From Flavobacteriales bacterium (lineage in GTDB: Bacteria; Bacteroidota; Bacteroidia; Flavobacteriales_F; PHOS-HE28): a stretch of 6,677 nt of DNA. The notes under the pieces were generated by a model. That model did not search any database and was not told the DNA's origin. It saw only the letters and a list, made by a program, of their open reading frames with translations. Positions 6,156-6,677 of the stretch are shown one piece after another. The number at the start of each line of letters is the position of its first letter. Within the stretch, counting starts at the first letter, position 1. Made by a program: the position numbers and the translations under genes. Location: positions 1-6,677 of the forward strand of contig JAHEFL010000099.1 in the NCBI GenBank assembly GCA_024640205.1. Reading direction: 5' to 3'.

Positions 6156-6677
6156 GCAACGGGATACTGACCACCGCTCTGATCGCGTTGGCCTGGGGTG
6201 GCCTTACGGAAGGATGCCGTACCGCACCCGATCCGGCCCAGTTGAACGAGGTACAGGGGATGATCACGACCATGGAAGCTGCACAGCTGACGTTGAATGA
6301 ACTGGATGCGGACCGCTTCGACCGATTGGACCAACTGCACACCGAGCAGCGGGATGCCTTCTTGCAGCGCTTCGAGGATACCCTGGACCGGGAAGGAGCG
6401 AAACTCCTCGGGGATCATTACCTCGTGTTGCGCGATGCGGCTTCCATGGCGGAAGCTCATCGGCGGGTGCGGCAGGAGGTGGCCGGCACCGTGGACCGCT
6501 TGAGGAACTTGCACACGGACCTGAAGGTCGGTGCTTTGGGCCCGAAGGAGGGTGGCACGATGATCGCCAGCGAACGGGAACAGGTGGAAGCGCTTGAGGT
6601 GAACGTACATCGGACCATTTCCAACTACCGCACTGCCCAACACATTTGGGATGGGCTCCAGGAGGTGGACAGCGCGC
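6152..6677 (+). CDS. Partial unknown helical protein with a signal-like N-terminus (possible lipoprotein)
   Basis: The reading frame opens with an ATG overlapping the serS stop (ATGA) and stays open to the right edge: 175 codons with no stop, so the 3' end is missing. The N-terminus is a short hydrophobic stretch, ILTTALIALAWGG (5-17), followed by LTEGC (18-22). Cys22 could be a lipidation site of an exported lipoprotein, but Thr at -3 and Glu at -2 are poor lipobox residues and there is no basic n-region, so this is uncertain. The rest is rich in Glu, Asp, Arg, Leu and Gln, with few aromatic residues and no long hydrophobic segment. It looks like mostly helix, with possible coiled coils around 28-75 and 95-160. 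I recognise no family. Codon use looks like the neighbours. The overlap implies translational coupling with serS and expression from its promoter. Confidence 0.7.
   Translation, partial: MSNGILTTALIALAWGGLTEGCRTAPDPAQLNEVQGMITTMEAAQLTLNELDADRFDRLDQLHTEQRDAFLQRFEDTLDREGAKLLGDHYLVLRDAASMAEAHRRVRQEVAGTVDRLRNLHTDLKVGALGPKEGGTMIASEREQVEALEVNVHRTISNYRTAQHIWDGLQEVDSA

Noticed and set aside
1..6677. Mobile element, CRISPR array, toxin-antitoxin or defence genes
   Set aside because: I saw no transposase or integrase motifs, terminal inverted repeats, regularly spaced repeats, tRNA-like folds or known defence domains; the gene content is housekeeping plus envelope-type genes.

Overview
The window looks like a piece of a GC-rich Bacteroidota chromosome, most likely from the Flavobacteriales or a close relative. 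Four things point there. The first gene is a good match to the gliding-motility ABC ATPase GldA. Three intergenic promoters fit the Bacteroidota consensus TTG-N19/20-TAnnTTTG rather than the E. coli sigma-70 type. Start codons lack clear Shine-Dalgarno sequences. The MetK and SerRS sequences have Bacteroidota-like features. The species cannot be named from this sequence.

All seven genes are on the + strand and packed tightly; no gene-free stretch reaches 300 bases. Region 1 (8-2470): gldA is followed after 6 bases by a 513-residue polytopic membrane protein that resembles GT-C-fold glycosyltransferases but belongs to no family I can name. Region 2 (2471-3847): metK, for S-adenosylmethionine synthase, has its own promoter. 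Region 3 (3848-4823): the ribosomal protein operon rplU-rpmA (L21, L27) has its own promoter and ends in a strong 16-bp hairpin terminator; L21 carries a long Lys/Ala/Pro-rich tail. Region 4 (4824-6677): serS, for seryl-tRNA synthetase, has a promoter whose possible -33 element lies just after the terminator T-tract. Its stop codon overlaps the start of an unrecognised, probably exported helical protein that runs off the right edge.

Functionally this is mostly housekeeping: translation (L21, L27, SerRS) and methyl-donor supply (MetK), next to a pair of envelope-related genes. I found no phage, transposon, CRISPR, toxin-antitoxin or defence genes, no tRNA or rRNA, and no clear new system. The most interesting points are the shared promoter architecture (the -7 element ends exactly 23 bases before the ATG in all three cases, and CC precedes the ATG in five of seven genes), the orphan GT-C-like protein beside gldA, the histone-H1-like L21 tail, and the partial gene translationally coupled to serS.
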